A stretch of DNA of 64,000 bases from Lachnoclostridium sp. UBA1308 (GCA_002307215.1 DBTU01000023.1:134651-198650), one strand, 5' to 3'; positions 8,535-18,221 are shown, numbered from the stretch's first letter. A program made the numbers and translations. Notes: generated by a model not told the origin, from the letters alone.

Positions 8535-10622
8535 ATGAATGTTTACACTTCGGAAAAGATTCGCAATGTTGTTTTGTTAGGCCACGGTGGCTGTGGCAAG
8601 ACTACTTTAGTCGAAGCCATAGCGTATACAACAGGGATTCTCAAACGTCAGGGAAAAGTGGAAGAGGGAAATACAATCAGTGATTATGATAAGGAAGAAC
8701 AAAAGAGACTGTTCTCAATCTGTACTACAGTGGTACCAATCATTTATGAGGACATCAAGATTAATTTGTTAGACACACCCGGTTATTTTGATTTTGTAGG
8801 AGAAGTGGAAGAAGCATTAGCGGCAGCGGATGCAGCGGTTATTGTAATCTCGGCCAAAGCAGGAGTAGAAGTAGGTACAATGAAATCATGGGATTTTTGT
8901 GAAAAATACAAATTGCCCAGAATATTTTTTGTTACAGATATGGATGATGATAATGCAAGCTATCGCGAAGTTGTAGAAAAATTAACCAGCCTCTATGGTA
9001 AGAAAATTGCTCCATTTCATATTCCTATCAGGGAAAATGAAAAGTTTGTCGGATTTGTTAATGTGGTGAAGATGGCAGGCAGAAGATTTACTACTGCCAG
9101 CAATTACGTGGAATGTGAAATTCCTGATTACAGTATGGAAAATCTATCGAAGTCCAGGGAAGTCTTGCTTGATGCAGTTGCCGAAACCAGCGATGAATTA
9201 ATGGAGAAGTATTTCGCAGGGGAAGAGTTTACACAAGATGAAATCTCAATGGCACTTCGAAATAATGTAATAGATGGTTCCGTTGTTCCGGTTATGTGCG
9301 GCTCCGGCGCTCATGCACAGGGGACAACAATGTTGCTCCAGGCGATTGAGAAGTATTTCCCCGATCCATCGAAGATGAGTATAAAGGGCAAGAATACCAA
9401 AACAGGAGAAGTGTTTAATGCCGATTATGATGAGAAGAAACCTTTCTCTGCAAGAGTATTTAAGACAATTGCTGACCCTTTTATTGGTAAGTTTACATTG
9501 TTTAAGATATGTTCCGGTGTACTGAAATTAGATGCCTTTGTATTCAATTTGGACAAGGACACGGATGAAAAGGTAAATCGTCTTTATGTACTGCGCGGCA
9601 AGGAGCAGATTGAGGTAACCGAACTGCATGCAGGTGATTTCGGTGCCCTTGGTAAGCTTAGTGATACCGTTACGGGCGATACGCTTTCTACGAAGGCTAA
9701 TCCGATAGTATTTGACAAAATATCTGTGTCCACTCCTTATACCTATCAGCGCTTTAAGACAAAGAATAAGGGAGATGATGATAAGGTTTCCCAGGCACTT
9801 GCCAAGCTAATGGATGAGGATCTGACCCTTAAGATGGTGAATGATAAAGAAAACAGGCAGACTTTATTATATGGTATTGGAGACCAACAGTTGGAAATCG
9901 TCGTAAATAAAATGCTTACCAGATATAAGGTTGAGATTGAGGTTATGAAGCCCAGAGTTCCATTCCGCGAAACACTTCGCAAGAAGGTTCGCATACAGGG
10001 TAAATATAAGAAGCAATCCGGCGGACATGGTCAATACGGCGATGTTCATATTGAATTTGAACCCTCCGGAGATATGGAGAAGCCTTTTGTATTTGAAGAG
10101 AAGATATTTGGTGGTTCTGTTCCAAGGAATTTCTTCCCGGCTGTAGAAAAGGGTATTGCAGAATGTGTTATAAAAGGGCCAGTGGCAGGGTATCCGGTAG
10201 TAGGATTAAAGGCAACTCTGGTGGACGGATCTTACCATCCGGTTGACTCTTCAGAAATGGCGTTCAAGATGGCAACTATTCAGGCCTTCAAGCAGGGCTT
10301 TATGGAAGCCTCTCCGGTGCTCTTAGAGCCGATTGCATCCTTAAGGGTGGTTGTTCCGGATAAGTTTACCGGTGATATTATGGGCGATTTGAACAAACGT
10401 CGTGGTAGGGTTCTTGGCATGAATCCGCTTACAGAAGGGAAAGAGGAGATTATCGCCGATATTCCGATATCTGAATTATATGGCTATTCTACCGACCTAC
10501 GTTCCATGACTGGAGGCAGCGGTGATTTCACCTATGAATTTGCACGCTATGAGCAGGCACCTTCCGAGGTACAGCAGAAGGTAATTGATGAGAATGCAAA
10601 GGAAGAAGAAGCAGAGGCATAG
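8535..10622 (+). CDS. EF-G-like translational GTPase (non-canonical EF-G paralogue)
   Basis: 695-residue protein with the five-domain layout of elongation factor G: GTPase domain (1-270), domain II, and the C-terminal domains III-V (about 400-695). The P-loop is GHGGCGKTT (residues 16-24). Two hallmark motifs differ from true EF-G: the switch II motif is DTPGYFDF (about 79-86) with Tyr in place of the catalytic His, and the base-recognition motif is TDMD (about 134) rather than NKMD. These changes are known from the EF-G-2/EF-G-like branch, so it is probably a paralogue, not the main translocase. Start ATG 8535 has GGAGG at 8521-8525. Transcribed alone, with a terminator at 10660. Confidence 0.9.
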   Translation: MNVYTSEKIRNVVLLGHGGCGKTTLVEAIAYTTGILKRQGKVEEGNTISDYDKEEQKRLFSICTTVVPIIYEDIKINLLDTPGYFDFVGEVEEALAAADAAVIVISAKAGVEVGTMKSWDFCEKYKLPRIFFVTDMDDDNASYREVVEKLTSLYGKKIAPFHIPIRENEKFVGFVNVVKMAGRRFTTASNYVECEIPDYSMENLSKSREVLLDAVAETSDELMEKYFAGEEFTQDEISMALRNNVIDGSVVPVMCGSGAHAQGTTMLLQAIEKYFPDPSKMSIKGKNTKTGEVFNADYDEKKPFSARVFKTIADPFIGKFTLFKICSGVLKLDAFVFNLDKDTDEKVNRLYVLRGKEQIEVTELHAGDFGALGKLSDTVTGDTLSTKANPIVFDKISVSTPYTYQRFKTKNKGDDDKVSQALAKLMDEDLTLKMVNDKENRQTLLYGIGDQQLEIVVNKMLTRYKVEIEVMKPRVPFRETLRKKVRIQGKYKKQSGGHGQYGDVHIEFEPSGDMEKPFVFEEKIFGGSVPRNFFPAVEKGIAECVIKGPVAGYPVVGLKATLVDGSYHPVDSSEMAFKMATIQAFKQGFMEASPVLLEPIASLRVVVPDKFTGDIMGDLNKRRGRVLGMNPLTEGKEEIIADIPISELYGYSTDLRSMTGGSGDFTYEFARYEQAPSEVQQKVIDENAKEEEAEA

Positions 10623-10659
10623 ATTTATTTCTAAATCACACAATTTCATGTTTGACATA

Positions 10660-10698
10660 ACGGACGTACCCGGCATTTTCTGCGGTATGTCCGTTTTT
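10660..10698 (+). terminator. terminator of the EF-G-like gene
   Basis: ACGGACGTACC (10660-10670) pairs with GGTATGTCCGT (10684-10694), with one G-U pair, followed by TTTTT. Confidence 0.9.
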
Positions 10699-11008
10699 CT
10701 TATTCGTTCATATTAGGGATGAACCGGTGAAAGCGAGTAAACATACTGATAGATATTTAAATGTAAAATAAAGCGATTTATAAATAAATATACTTACATA
10801 GGTAGAATTATTCATTTGTTTAGTATACAAAAAAATTTAAGTAAGTTATAATTAATTGGGAATATTTTAATTAAATATTATGAATAACATATAAAGGAGA
10901 GTAATAGATCTTCAAAGAAGAAGGGGTGTACAGTTTTGTTAGTTTTGATGTGAGTTACTTGAATCAAAGAGGATTATCAAACTAAAGAAAAGGAAGGTAA
11001 GAACAATT
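10699..11008 (+). other. leader region of the chemotaxis receptor gene
   Basis: A+T-rich spacer. TATAAT at 10847-10852 could be a -10 box, with a poor -35 (TATACA, 10824-10829). No flagellar-type (sigma-D) promoter was recognised. Otherwise nothing distinctive before the ribosome site AAGGAAGG just ahead of 11009. Confidence 0.35.
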
Positions 11009-12490
11009 ATGAGTGAGGTAAGAAGAGCAAATCGATTACTGGTTGTATTATATGCCAGCATATGCGTTATATTGTCGATAGCGTATATAATGGAGTTTGT
11101 GAAAGGGGCCAGAAATCTCCCCTACATACTTGTTTTTTTGATTTTATTGTATTTACCCGGTGCTATCAATTATTTCTTTCAGACAAAAGATCCTGAGACG
11201 AAATATACGAAATACGTAATTGCTTACGGTTATCTGATATTATATATATTTGTTATTATAACTTCGACGAAGACGACATCGTTTTGTTTTATCCTGCCAA
11301 TGATCTTAGTGCTAACCTTGATGCATGACAGAACACTTCTTGTTGTTATGAACATATCGACATTACTGGTTAATGTTATAAAAGATGTATATGAATTAGG
11401 AATTGGGCAGAAAGCCGGCGATGCAGAATATTTGGTCAATGTTGAAATCCAGATTGCGCTTTTGCTTCTTTTTACCATCTTCTCAATTCTCACTTCACGG
11501 GTTGATGTTTTGATTAATACACAGAAGCTGGATAAGATGAAACAGCAGGAAGATAAGCTTCAAGTCATGGTAAACGGTATGATTGAGACAGCTGAGAGTA
11601 TTAATACAGTAATAGCTGATATTAATTATAATATGGATATACTGGAGACGGCCAGCAATACAACTGTTATGAATATGGAAGAGATCACAAAGGGAACTTC
11701 TGAAACTGCGGAAGCAATTCAAAACCAGATGGTAATGACTGAGAATATTCAGGGAGTAATCAATAAGATTACGGAGACTACAACAGAGGTCAACCAGTTA
11801 TCCTCCAAAACAATCGAGTTGGTTACTTCCGGCAAATATAAAATGCAGGAATTGAATTCTTCGGTAGAGCGTAATAACGATAACAGTAAGAAAACAAGCG
11901 CTAACATAAGTAACCTAAAAGATAAAGTTATAGCAATCAACGAAATCATTAATATCATTAATGGTATTGCTACTCAGACAAACTTATTGAGTCTGAATGC
12001 ATCGATTGAAGCCGCCAGAGCCGGTGAATCCGGAAAAGGATTTTCAATCGTTGCGGATGAAATCAGAAAGCTTGCCGATAAAACCTCGGAGTCTACTGTA
12101 CAGATTCAAGAGCTTGCGAATACCATAAGCAGCAATACTGAGATAGTATCTGAGTCAATCCAACAGTTTGTCAGTGACACCGAAAAGCAGAACAGTATTA
12201 TCAAAGAGACGGATAATAATTATAGCGTGATTGAAAACAGTATTGATGAAATTAGGAGTATGGGTAATGATTTAAAAGAAAAGGTATCAGATCTTCATAA
12301 AGCCAATGGAGTCATTGTTAATTCGGTACAGACGATATCCGGAATATCAGAAGAAACCATGGCAAATACCGAACAGACGGAAGGTGTAAGCAATCAAAAT
12401 CTTGATATTGTTAGGACGATGAAGACATTATCGGATGAGTTGAGTGCACTGTCGAATCAGATTGGTAACATCAATGCAGAGGTGAGTTAG
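11009..12490 (+). CDS. methyl-accepting chemotaxis protein with multi-helix N-terminus
   Basis: 493 residues. The first ~170 residues contain about six hydrophobic helices and no large extracellular sensor domain, so it may sense through the membrane or a membrane-bound ligand. The C-terminal half is a standard chemoreceptor signalling coiled coil, with the conserved hairpin tip around [20 protein letters not shown] and [15 protein letters not shown]. No HAMP domain was recognised. It should pass signals to CheA/CheW. No chemotaxis or flagellar genes are nearby. A terminator follows. Confidence 0.93.
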   Translation: MSEVRRANRLLVVLYASICVILSIAYIMEFVKGARNLPYILVFLILLYLPGAINYFFQTKDPETKYTKYVIAYGYLILYIFVIITSTKTTSFCFILPMILVLTLMHDRTLLVVMNISTLLVNVIKDVYELGIGQKAGDAEYLVNVEIQIALLLLFTIFSILTSRVDVLINTQKLDKMKQQEDKLQVMVNGMIETAESINTVIADINYNMDILETASNTTVMNMEEITKGTSETAEAIQNQMVMTENIQGVINKITETTTEVNQLSSKTIELVTSGKYKMQELNSSVERNNDNSKKTSANISNLKDKVIAINEIINIINGIATQTNLLSLNASIEAARAGESGKGFSIVADEIRKLADKTSESTVQIQELANTISSNTEIVSESIQQFVSDTEKQNSIIKETDNNYSVIENSIDEIRSMGNDLKEKVSDLHKANGVIVNSVQTISGISEETMANTEQTEGVSNQNLDIVRTMKTLSDELSALSNQIGNINAEVS

Positions 12491-12511
12491 GAAGAGTCAA
12501 TACTAAAAATG

Positions 12512-12544
12512 ACAGGAGGAGGCTTATTGCAACCTCCTGTTTTT
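12512..12544 (+). terminator. terminator after chemoreceptor gene
   Basis: ACAGGAGG (12512-12519) pairs with CCTCCTGT (12533-12540), followed by TTTT. Confidence 0.88.
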
Positions 12545-12744
12545 GTGTGCTCGGCGGGCGTATATTCATAGAAAGCAGTGTTGCCCATATATAGTAATAA
12601 TGTTTGTCATTCCTATATTTTCAGAGTATAATACGAACAAAAGTCAGATTGGAATCAGGTTGTATTATTTAATATTTAGATCAAAGGAGTTAGCCGAAAT
12701 AAAGTTATCGGTCGCGTATTTTAGCGGACAGGTGATAATATTTA

Positions 12745-12774
12745 TGGAAAAGCAACCATAATATATGGTATAAT
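12745..12774 (+). promoter_or_regulatory. possible promoter of the DUF4153 gene
   Basis: TGGAAA (12745-12750), 18 bases, TATAAT (12769-12774). The -10 lies inside a small inverted repeat (ATGGT...ACCAT). The rest of the spacer 12545-12835 holds no credible gene. Confidence 0.45.
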
Positions 12775-12835
12775 ATAACCATCGGTCAGATTCGATGTGG
12801 CTAAAAGAATAAATTCAGAGAGGAATTGAAAGGCC

Positions 12836-14602
12836 ATGAAATTGATTACAAGTCTAAAGGTTCGTTGGAAGGGGTTACTAACAACCTTGATACGCTTTCC
12901 GCTAACGATAATCTTACTTACGTCAACTGCCGTATTAAATGCGATAAACATCCATTCACAGTTGGATGAATCCATTATCGAGCTAATGACCACCTTGTAT
13001 TTTGGAGCATTATTATCTGCAGTTTTACAACTGATATACGAAAGATTTTCCGGTAAAAATAAAGTCCGATTAATATCGTTCGGCATTACAATAGCGGCTT
13101 CCGGTATTTTTTATCCTTTGATCCGAAATGCTGACCAGGATATAGATATTTCGGTACGGATAGCAATCATATTCTTTATCCTTGCGATAGCTTTTCTGTG
13201 GGCTCCGGTAATTAGAGGAAGGGCGGATTTTAATCATAGCTTTATGGCGGTTTTTCAGGGCGCCTTCTCTTCAGCGTTTTTTACCGGTATCCTGTTTCTG
13301 GGAATTACGATTATCATTGCTACTGTTGATGCCCTTATTGTAAAGGTAGGGGGACACCCATATGAACAATCGGCGAATATTGTATTTTTCCTGCTTGCAC
13401 CAATTTATTTTCTATCACTTATTCCGGTATATGCAAAGGATTTGCAGGAAATGACCCTGGAACAGGAGGAGAGAATCACAAAAGCAACATCTCCGGTTAA
13501 ATTCTTAGAGGTGCTGATATCCTATATCATAATTCCAATTACGGCAGTATTTACCATAATATTGTTGCTCTATATCGCAATTAATATCAGGGGTGAATTT
13601 TGGACAAACAATCTAATGGAACCCATATTAATATCCTATTGTATAGCAGTGATTATCATCTATCTGCTTGCCGGCCGTATGATCAATGTATTTACAGAAT
13701 ATTTCAGATTGATTTTTCCGAAAGTACTGGTGCCTGTCGTATTATTTCAGACGATATCATCCGTGATACGGGGAGTACAGGAAGGCATTACCTATGAAAG
13801 GTATTATGTTATATTGTTCGGTGTATTTGCAATTATTGCAGGTGTTTTATTCTGTATTGTGCCTATAAGAAAAAACGGAGTAATTGCTCCCATTTTGATA
13901 GTTATGTTATTGATTTCGATAGTGCCGCCCGTTGATGCATTTACCGTAAGTCGTATCAGCCAGATAAATCGGCTGGAAAACACCTTGAATAGAAATCAGA
14001 TGCTTGAAGGAGATGTGGTAACGCCAAAGGCAGATATTTCGAAAGAAGATCAAAATATCATTATCGATTCTTTCAATTATCTTAGTACGATGGGTGATAC
14101 AAAAGATGTTACTTGGCTGGCCGGATACAATAAGACGAGTGATTTTGAGAAAACCTTCGGATTTGTCCAGTATACGGTGGACAAGGACAATAGTAGATAT
14201 ATAAATGTACAAAGGGATGAAAGTACACCGATACCGATTGAAGGTTATGATTATTTAATGCATCAGAATCTTACATCCGATAGTTATGACAGCCCGACGT
14301 ATCAATTTGAGAAAGACGGTAAAAACTTCACAGTTGGACTAAAGAATGGGGCAGAGGACATTCCGGTTATTATCCTTACAACAGACGGACAGGAAATACT
14401 ACGATTTGATACAACCGATATGTTCAATAAGTATATAGATTCCGAATCATCTACGATTACTGCAGATACCGGGGAGCTAACATTTATAAAGCAAAATGAG
14501 TCTGCTGTTATTACGGTTGTCATCCAGAATATGAACGTCAGTGTAGGCGACAACTGGATAAATCGATATGCGGATGCATATATACTGGTGGATATTAAGT
14601 AA
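12836..14602 (+). CDS. DUF4153-type membrane protein
   Basis: 588-residue protein with about ten to twelve hydrophobic segments up to residue ~365, then a soluble C-terminal part (~370-588) rich in Asp, Ser and Thr, likely outside the membrane. The pattern fits DUF4153 proteins of Bacillota, whose function is not established. AGAGGAATTGAAAGG precedes the start. It stands alone, with a hairpin at 14605 serving as its terminator. No enzymatic motif seen. Confidence 0.75.
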   Translation: MKLITSLKVRWKGLLTTLIRFPLTIILLTSTAVLNAINIHSQLDESIIELMTTLYFGALLSAVLQLIYERFSGKNKVRLISFGITIAASGIFYPLIRNADQDIDISVRIAIIFFILAIAFLWAPVIRGRADFNHSFMAVFQGAFSSAFFTGILFLGITIIIATVDALIVKVGGHPYEQSANIVFFLLAPIYFLSLIPVYAKDLQEMTLEQEERITKATSPVKFLEVLISYIIIPITAVFTIILLLYIAINIRGEFWTNNLMEPILISYCIAVIIIYLLAGRMINVFTEYFRLIFPKVLVPVVLFQTISSVIRGVQEGITYERYYVILFGVFAIIAGVLFCIVPIRKNGVIAPILIVMLLISIVPPVDAFTVSRISQINRLENTLNRNQMLEGDVVTPKADISKEDQNIIIDSFNYLSTMGDTKDVTWLAGYNKTSDFEKTFGFVQYTVDKDNSRYINVQRDESTPIPIEGYDYLMHQNLTSDSYDSPTYQFEKDGKNFTVGLKNGAEDIPVIILTTDGQEILRFDTTDMFNKYIDSESSTITADTGELTFIKQNESAVITVVIQNMNVSVGDNWINRYADAYILVDIK

Positions 14603-14604
14603 AA

Positions 14605-14628
14605 AGAATTCAGCTTGCAGAATTCTTT
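14605..14628 (+). terminator. hairpin after DUF4153 gene (repeat-derived)
   Basis: AAGAATTC (14605-14612) pairs with GAATTCTT (14621-14628), followed by a short T-run overlapping the arm. The sequence resembles the hairpins at 17261 and 57445, so it may be a repeat that acts as a terminator. Confidence 0.6.
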
Positions 14629-14631
14629 GCG

Positions 14632-14654
14632 CAAACTAATTCAAAGGGTAGGCA
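14632..14654 (+). repeat. partial third copy of the 94-bp repeat
   Basis: CAAACTAATTCAAAG (14632-14646) followed by a diverged GCATG end. It matches the 3' part of the tandem repeats at 15538-15717 and lies about 0.9 kb from them, on the other side of the cyclophilin gene. Confidence 0.65.
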
Positions 14655-14705
14655 TGTTACGATAACGAAATTCATACAAGAGATGAAGACAAGGTGGGTT
14701 ATTTT

Positions 14706-15410
14706 ATGAAACGATTAGTTACTTTTATTCTATTGATACTACTTACAGTTACTCTACTTATAGGCTGTAATGAGAAGGTTGACCAGCTCACAGGACCGAG
14801 AGTAGGAGATAACGTAGCAGTAATTGTTGTTCGCGATTATGGAAACATATATATTAGACTTTTTGACAAGGAAGCTCCCAAGGCAGTGGAAAACTTTATA
14901 ACCCATGCGAAGGAAGGTTATTATGATAATGTTCCATTCTATCGCATTATAGAGGATTCCATGATAGAAAGTGGAGACCCTACCGGAACCGGAAGCGGTG
15001 GAGAGAGCATTTGGGGAGATCCATTTAAGGACGAATTCAACTCGGAGTTGCAACCGTATTATGGAGCTCTCTGCATGGCTAATACCGGGCCGGACACTAA
15101 TGCAAGTCGCTTCTTCCTTATCCAGTCTGCCGAGACCTTTGATGATAGTGTTCTTAACCAGATTGAGCAGAGTTATCAGATTGAATTTAATAAAAATGCA
15201 AGAATGAATTATAGTAAAATCGGCGGAGCCCCTTGGTTCTATCGGCTGAATACGGTATTCGGTCAGATTTATCGAGGATTTAATGTCATGGATGAAATTG
15301 CAAAAGCCAAAAAAACGGATGATGAACAGGGGATACCCGCCGAAGAGATTATGATTGAAAAGATAACGATTCAAAGGCATCTTTATTATCAAGGGAATGA
15401 TACACCTTGA
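14706..15410 (+). CDS. cyclophilin-type peptidyl-prolyl isomerase lipoprotein
   Basis: About 234 residues. The N-terminal lipoprotein signal (MKRLVTFILLILLTVTLLIGC) has a lipobox LIGC, so the enzyme should be anchored on the outer face of the membrane and help fold exported proteins. The cyclophilin fold is recognised from VENFITHAKEGYYDNVPFYR and a conserved G-A-L-C-M-A-N segment followed by S-R-F-F-L. ATG 14706 is chosen over the GTG at 14694 because AAGGTGG (14691-14697) is eight bases before it. A loop of about 30 residues is inserted near the active-site region (around residues 150-180), longer than in minimal cyclophilins. Confidence 0.9.
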   Translation: MKRLVTFILLILLTVTLLIGCNEKVDQLTGPRVGDNVAVIVVRDYGNIYIRLFDKEAPKAVENFITHAKEGYYDNVPFYRIIEDSMIESGDPTGTGSGGESIWGDPFKDEFNSELQPYYGALCMANTGPDTNASRFFLIQSAETFDDSVLNQIEQSYQIEFNKNARMNYSKIGGAPWFYRLNTVFGQIYRGFNVMDEIAKAKKTDDEQGIPAEEIMIEKITIQRHLYYQGNDTP

Positions 15411-15459
15411 TAGGAGTTGAAAGAAAAGATCTCACGTTGATATAATGGAGGTGGTATAC

Positions 15460-15519
15460 ATGAAAAAAGTACTTGTATTTAGAAACAGTCTGAGACAAGT
15501 CTTATCCCATGCAGAGTAA
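15460..15519 (+). CDS. possible 19-residue peptide or gene remnant
   Basis: ATG 15460 has a strong ribosome site (GGAGGTGG, 15447-15454) and reads MKKVLVFRNSLRQVLSHAE before TAA at 15517. It lies directly upstream of the tandem repeats, so it could be a truncated gene whose remainder was lost, or a short leader peptide. A TTGAAA-18-TATAAT match at 15417-15446 would put the transcript start inside the ribosome site, so that promoter is doubtful. Confidence 0.3.
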   Translation: MKKVLVFRNSLRQVLSHAE

Positions 15520-15537
15520 GCGATAGTTTTACTATTC

Positions 15538-15717
15538 TGTATGGGTAATGTGAATTATTGAATAGCATAATTCACACTTGGAAGTTTGAGCCTGCGTAAT
15601 CCTCGGCCCAAACTAATTCAAAGAGCAAGCATGTATGGGTAATGTGAATTATTGAATAGCATAATTCACACTTGGAAGTTTGAGCCTGCGTAATCCTCGG
15701 CCCAAACTAATTCAAAG
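15538..15717 (+). repeat. 94-bp tandem repeat (two copies)
   Basis: Copies start at 15538 and 15632; 86 bases are identical. Each contains a perfect 9-bp hairpin GTGAATTAT/ATAATTCAC with an 8-base loop, a GTTTGAG...CCCAAAC segment and the end CAAACTAATTCAAAG. A diverged part copy is at 14632. No open frame is present. It is a non-coding repeat of unknown role. Confidence 0.9.
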
Positions 15718-15836
15718 GGACAATTTCACACATTGAATTTATGTATTCGAGCAAGTCGCATGCGTGGACGCTAAATAGAAAGCTATCTGCTGGACTCTGC
15801 ACTTTATTTATCAATTATAAATAAGGAGCGGATCTT

Positions 15837-16097
15837 ATGAAATATATGAATGCAGCAGAAGTATTACCGGAATATCTAATAATCGAAATTCAGAAGCATA
15901 TAAGCGGTGAAGTCTTATATATACCCACAGGTGATGAACGATTCAAGTGGGGGGAGAAAAATGGTACAAAACGATACTTTGAGATTAGAAATAAACAGAT
16001 AAAACAACAGTATCAAATTGGTTATACCATCGAGCAAATTTCCGTGGAATTTGGATTGGCGTATGAAACAATACGAAAAATTGTATACAGGTCTTAA
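15837..16097 (+). CDS. CD3324-like small helix-turn-helix protein
   Basis: 86 residues. The N-terminal part (MKYMNAAEVLPEYLIIEIQK) and the following Y-I-P/W-G segment match the CD3324-like family of small Bacillota proteins related to Mor-type regulators. The C-terminal 35 residues form a helix-turn-helix (QQYQIGYTIEQISVEFGLAY, then ETIRKIVY). Probably a DNA-binding regulator; target unknown. AAGGAGCGG lies before the start. Followed by a hairpin at 16103. No partner gene is obvious. Confidence 0.75.
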   Translation: MKYMNAAEVLPEYLIIEIQKHISGEVLYIPTGDERFKWGEKNGTKRYFEIRNKQIKQQYQIGYTIEQISVEFGLAYETIRKIVYRS

Positions 16098-16102
16098 AAT
16101 TA

Positions 16103-16131
16103 GGAGGGCATAGTTGATTCTATGACCCTCC
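16103..16131 (+). terminator. terminator after CD3324-like gene
   Basis: GGAGGG (16103-16108) pairs with CCCTCC (16126-16131) and ATAG with CTAT inside it. The T-run is weak. Confidence 0.6.
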
Positions 16132-16275
16132 TTAAAGTATAAAATTAAGGAAGACAGACAGACAGGCAAGCAAGCTTCACGTTAGGGAAGAATGATTATA
16201 GTAGAAGTCGGAATAGCTTATATAGTCCTCAGTATCTATAATGAATATAGTAATGTAAAAGAGGAGGATAAATAC

Positions 16276-17166
16276 ATGGCAATTAAATTCAGAAACTATA
16301 CAGATCAGGCGGGTATTACAGCGGATTATAGTAAAGTTCGGGAGTTCTTTATCAAGCGAGGATATGCTGAGTATACCTATGTAAGATGGGATTGGATGGC
16401 AACTCATGGTAATCTTGATAAGTCTTCCCTGAGCAAGATTGGTATTTGGGAGGTCAATCAGGAGATCGTAGGGATTGCAACCATTGATTGCAAGTTGGGG
16501 ATAGCTTATTGTATAACCTTGCCGGAATATGCTTCTTTAAAAAAAGAAATATTAATATATGCAAGAGAAAACCTATCAAGGGACAGTGATTTTAAAGTTG
16601 TAATTGCGGATACTGATATCGAATTTCAAGAGATTGCTGCCGGGCTGGGATTTGTACCTACAGAGGAAAAAGAAAACGATTCGGTCTTTTACTACGATAA
16701 GACCTCCACAGACTATCAATTACCGGAAGGCTTTCATGTCACCACAATGCAGGAGACCTTCGATTTATATCAGTATAGGCGTGTATTATGGAAAGGTTTT
16801 AATCATGAACTTAATGGGGAAGGAGATTTCTCTTTTTCAAAAGAAAGGGAGCTGGAAGCCACAAATGAAATGCTTCGTGTGAATGTGGACTTGAAGCTAA
16901 AGATAGCTGTGGCAGCACCGGAGGGTAACTTTGTATCATACTGCGGTATGTGGTATGATCCGGAGGCCGGATATGCTGTTATTGAGCCGGTAGCAACTGA
17001 TCCCGACTACCGCAAGATGGGCATGGGTAAAGCAGCCGTTCTGGAAGGTATCAGACGCGTTGGTTTACTTGGTGCAAAAAAAATTTTTGTAGGCTCTTCA
17101 CAGCAGTTCTATTATAGTATAGGGTTACGTCCATATGCGACAGCAACGTTGTGGAGAAAAAAATGA
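16276..17166 (+). CDS. GNAT-family N-acetyltransferase
   Basis: 296 residues. The C-terminal half has a GNAT acetyl-CoA site: V-A-T-D-P-D-Y-R-K-M-G-M-G-K-A-A, the R/Q-x-x-G-x-G/A type loop, followed by a helix and strand ending in L-G-A-K-K-I-F-V. The N-terminal half (about 1-140) has a similar size and may be a second, degenerate GNAT lobe. The start is ATG 16276 with GAGGAGG at 16261-16267; an 84-base upstream in-frame extension has no such site. Substrate unknown. Confidence 0.85.
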   Translation: MAIKFRNYTDQAGITADYSKVREFFIKRGYAEYTYVRWDWMATHGNLDKSSLSKIGIWEVNQEIVGIATIDCKLGIAYCITLPEYASLKKEILIYARENLSRDSDFKVVIADTDIEFQEIAAGLGFVPTEEKENDSVFYYDKTSTDYQLPEGFHVTTMQETFDLYQYRRVLWKGFNHELNGEGDFSFSKERELEATNEMLRVNVDLKLKIAVAAPEGNFVSYCGMWYDPEAGYAVIEPVATDPDYRKMGMGKAAVLEGIRRVGLLGAKKIFVGSSQQFYYSIGLRPYATATLWRKK

Positions 17167-17260
17167 TACATATTTGTTGAAATTTGATATAATGCTATGT
17201 ATAAAGAAGCTTAGGTGAATATCACAGAGAAACACAGGAAGTTGTTAGGTAGTATGAATA

Positions 17261-17330
17261 AAGAATTTAGTAAGCTGAATTCTTGGTAAATATAAGAGTA
17301 AATTTCATTGGTAATTCATTCTTATATTTT
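17261..17330 (+). terminator. two hairpins after the GNAT gene (repeat-like)
   Basis: First hairpin: AAGAATTTAG and CTGAATTCTT (17261-17284). Second: AAATATAAGA (17288-17297) pairs perfectly with TCTTATATTT (17320-17329). The first resembles sequences at 14605 and 57445, so a shared repeat is likely. Confidence 0.6.
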
Positions 17331-17373
17331 ACAGGTGTTCTTAGCAGGCGCGCAGAGATAGGAGGTAAAAAGG

Positions 17374-18150
17374 TTGGATAAAGTTAAGATATTAGCGATT
17401 GGCAACAGCTTTTCAGAAGATGCCATGTATTATCTGCCATCCATCGCTAAGGCAGATGGAATTGATACGAAAATAGTTAATTTGTTTATTGGCGGTTGTT
17501 CGATTGAAAAGCATTGGGGTAATGTTCAAAGTGATGCAAAGAGTTATTCATATCAAGAAAATGGAACCTCCACAGAAAAATATGTATCAATCAAAGAAGC
17601 ACTGGAGGAAGAAAAATGGGATTATATCATTACCCAGCAGGCGAGCCATGACAGTGGAATCTATGAAGTCTATATCCCATATATCGAAAAACTATTTACA
17701 TATGTCAGGGAAATCGTACCACAGGCTAAATGTCTGCTGCAACAAACCTGGGCCTACGAAAAGGATAGTAAGCATGATTGTTTCCCAAGATATCACCTGG
17801 ATCAGGGGGAAATGTTTGATAAACTTTGCATGGCATATGCTAAGGCCTCAGAGCTGGTCAATGTAGAGCTTATTCCCTGCGGTAATGTAATTCAGAAGAT
17901 TAGAACTGTGGAGCCTTTCATCTACGAAGCCGGTGGTATGTCCTTGTGCAGAGATGGATTTCACATGCACTATCTTTATGGAAGATACCTATTAGCTGCA
18001 ACCTGGTATGAGAAAATATTCGGGAAGAGCATTTTGAATAATTCATATGTGCCGACGACCGTCTACTTACCGGAGGAAACAGCCGACCTTCGACTGATAG
18101 AAATCATTAAGAAGCATGTACATGAGGCGGTTCAAATTCCGGCCAGCTGA
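17374..18150 (+). CDS. DUF4886 protein, SGNH-hydrolase-like
   Basis: 258 residues, TTG start with AGGAGG at 17360-17365. The N-terminal block GNSFSED (Ser12) resembles the SGNH nucleophile block, and DGFHMH (Asp194, His197) resembles the Asp-x-x-His block V. ITQQASHDSG lies where the oxyanion Asn block would be. This fits the DUF4886 family, probably a carbohydrate or lipid esterase. It has no signal peptide, so it is cytoplasmic. Substrate unknown. Followed by a hairpin shared with the convergent permease gene. Confidence 0.8.
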   Translation: MDKVKILAIGNSFSEDAMYYLPSIAKADGIDTKIVNLFIGGCSIEKHWGNVQSDAKSYSYQENGTSTEKYVSIKEALEEEKWDYIITQQASHDSGIYEVYIPYIEKLFTYVREIVPQAKCLLQQTWAYEKDSKHDCFPRYHLDQGEMFDKLCMAYAKASELVNVELIPCGNVIQKIRTVEPFIYEAGGMSLCRDGFHMHYLYGRYLLAATWYEKIFGKSILNNSYVPTTVYLPEETADLRLIEIIKKHVHEAVQIPAS

Positions 18151-18182
18151 TATTTGATCGAGATATACATCCATAGCAATAA

Positions 18183-18221
18183 AATAAGCCGCCACAGGGT
18201 TACCTTCTGAGGTGGCTTATT
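18183..18221. terminator. hairpin between convergent genes
   Basis: AATAAGCCGCC (18183-18193) pairs with GGTGGCTTATT (18211-18221), with one G-U pair. It lies between the DUF4886 gene and the leftward permease gene and may serve both strands. Confidence 0.8.

Noticed and set aside
12543..12761. 72-codon plus-strand frame between chemoreceptor and DUF4153 genes
   Set aside because: Begins inside the terminator T-run, has no ribosome site and an amino acid mix unlike real proteins.
14754..15392. 212-codon minus-strand frame opposite the cyclophilin gene
   Set aside because: Antisense shadow of a clearly conserved gene, with no ribosome site and no recognisable motif.
15538..15717. CRISPR array
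   Set aside because: Only two long units directly abutting, no spacers and no cas genes.
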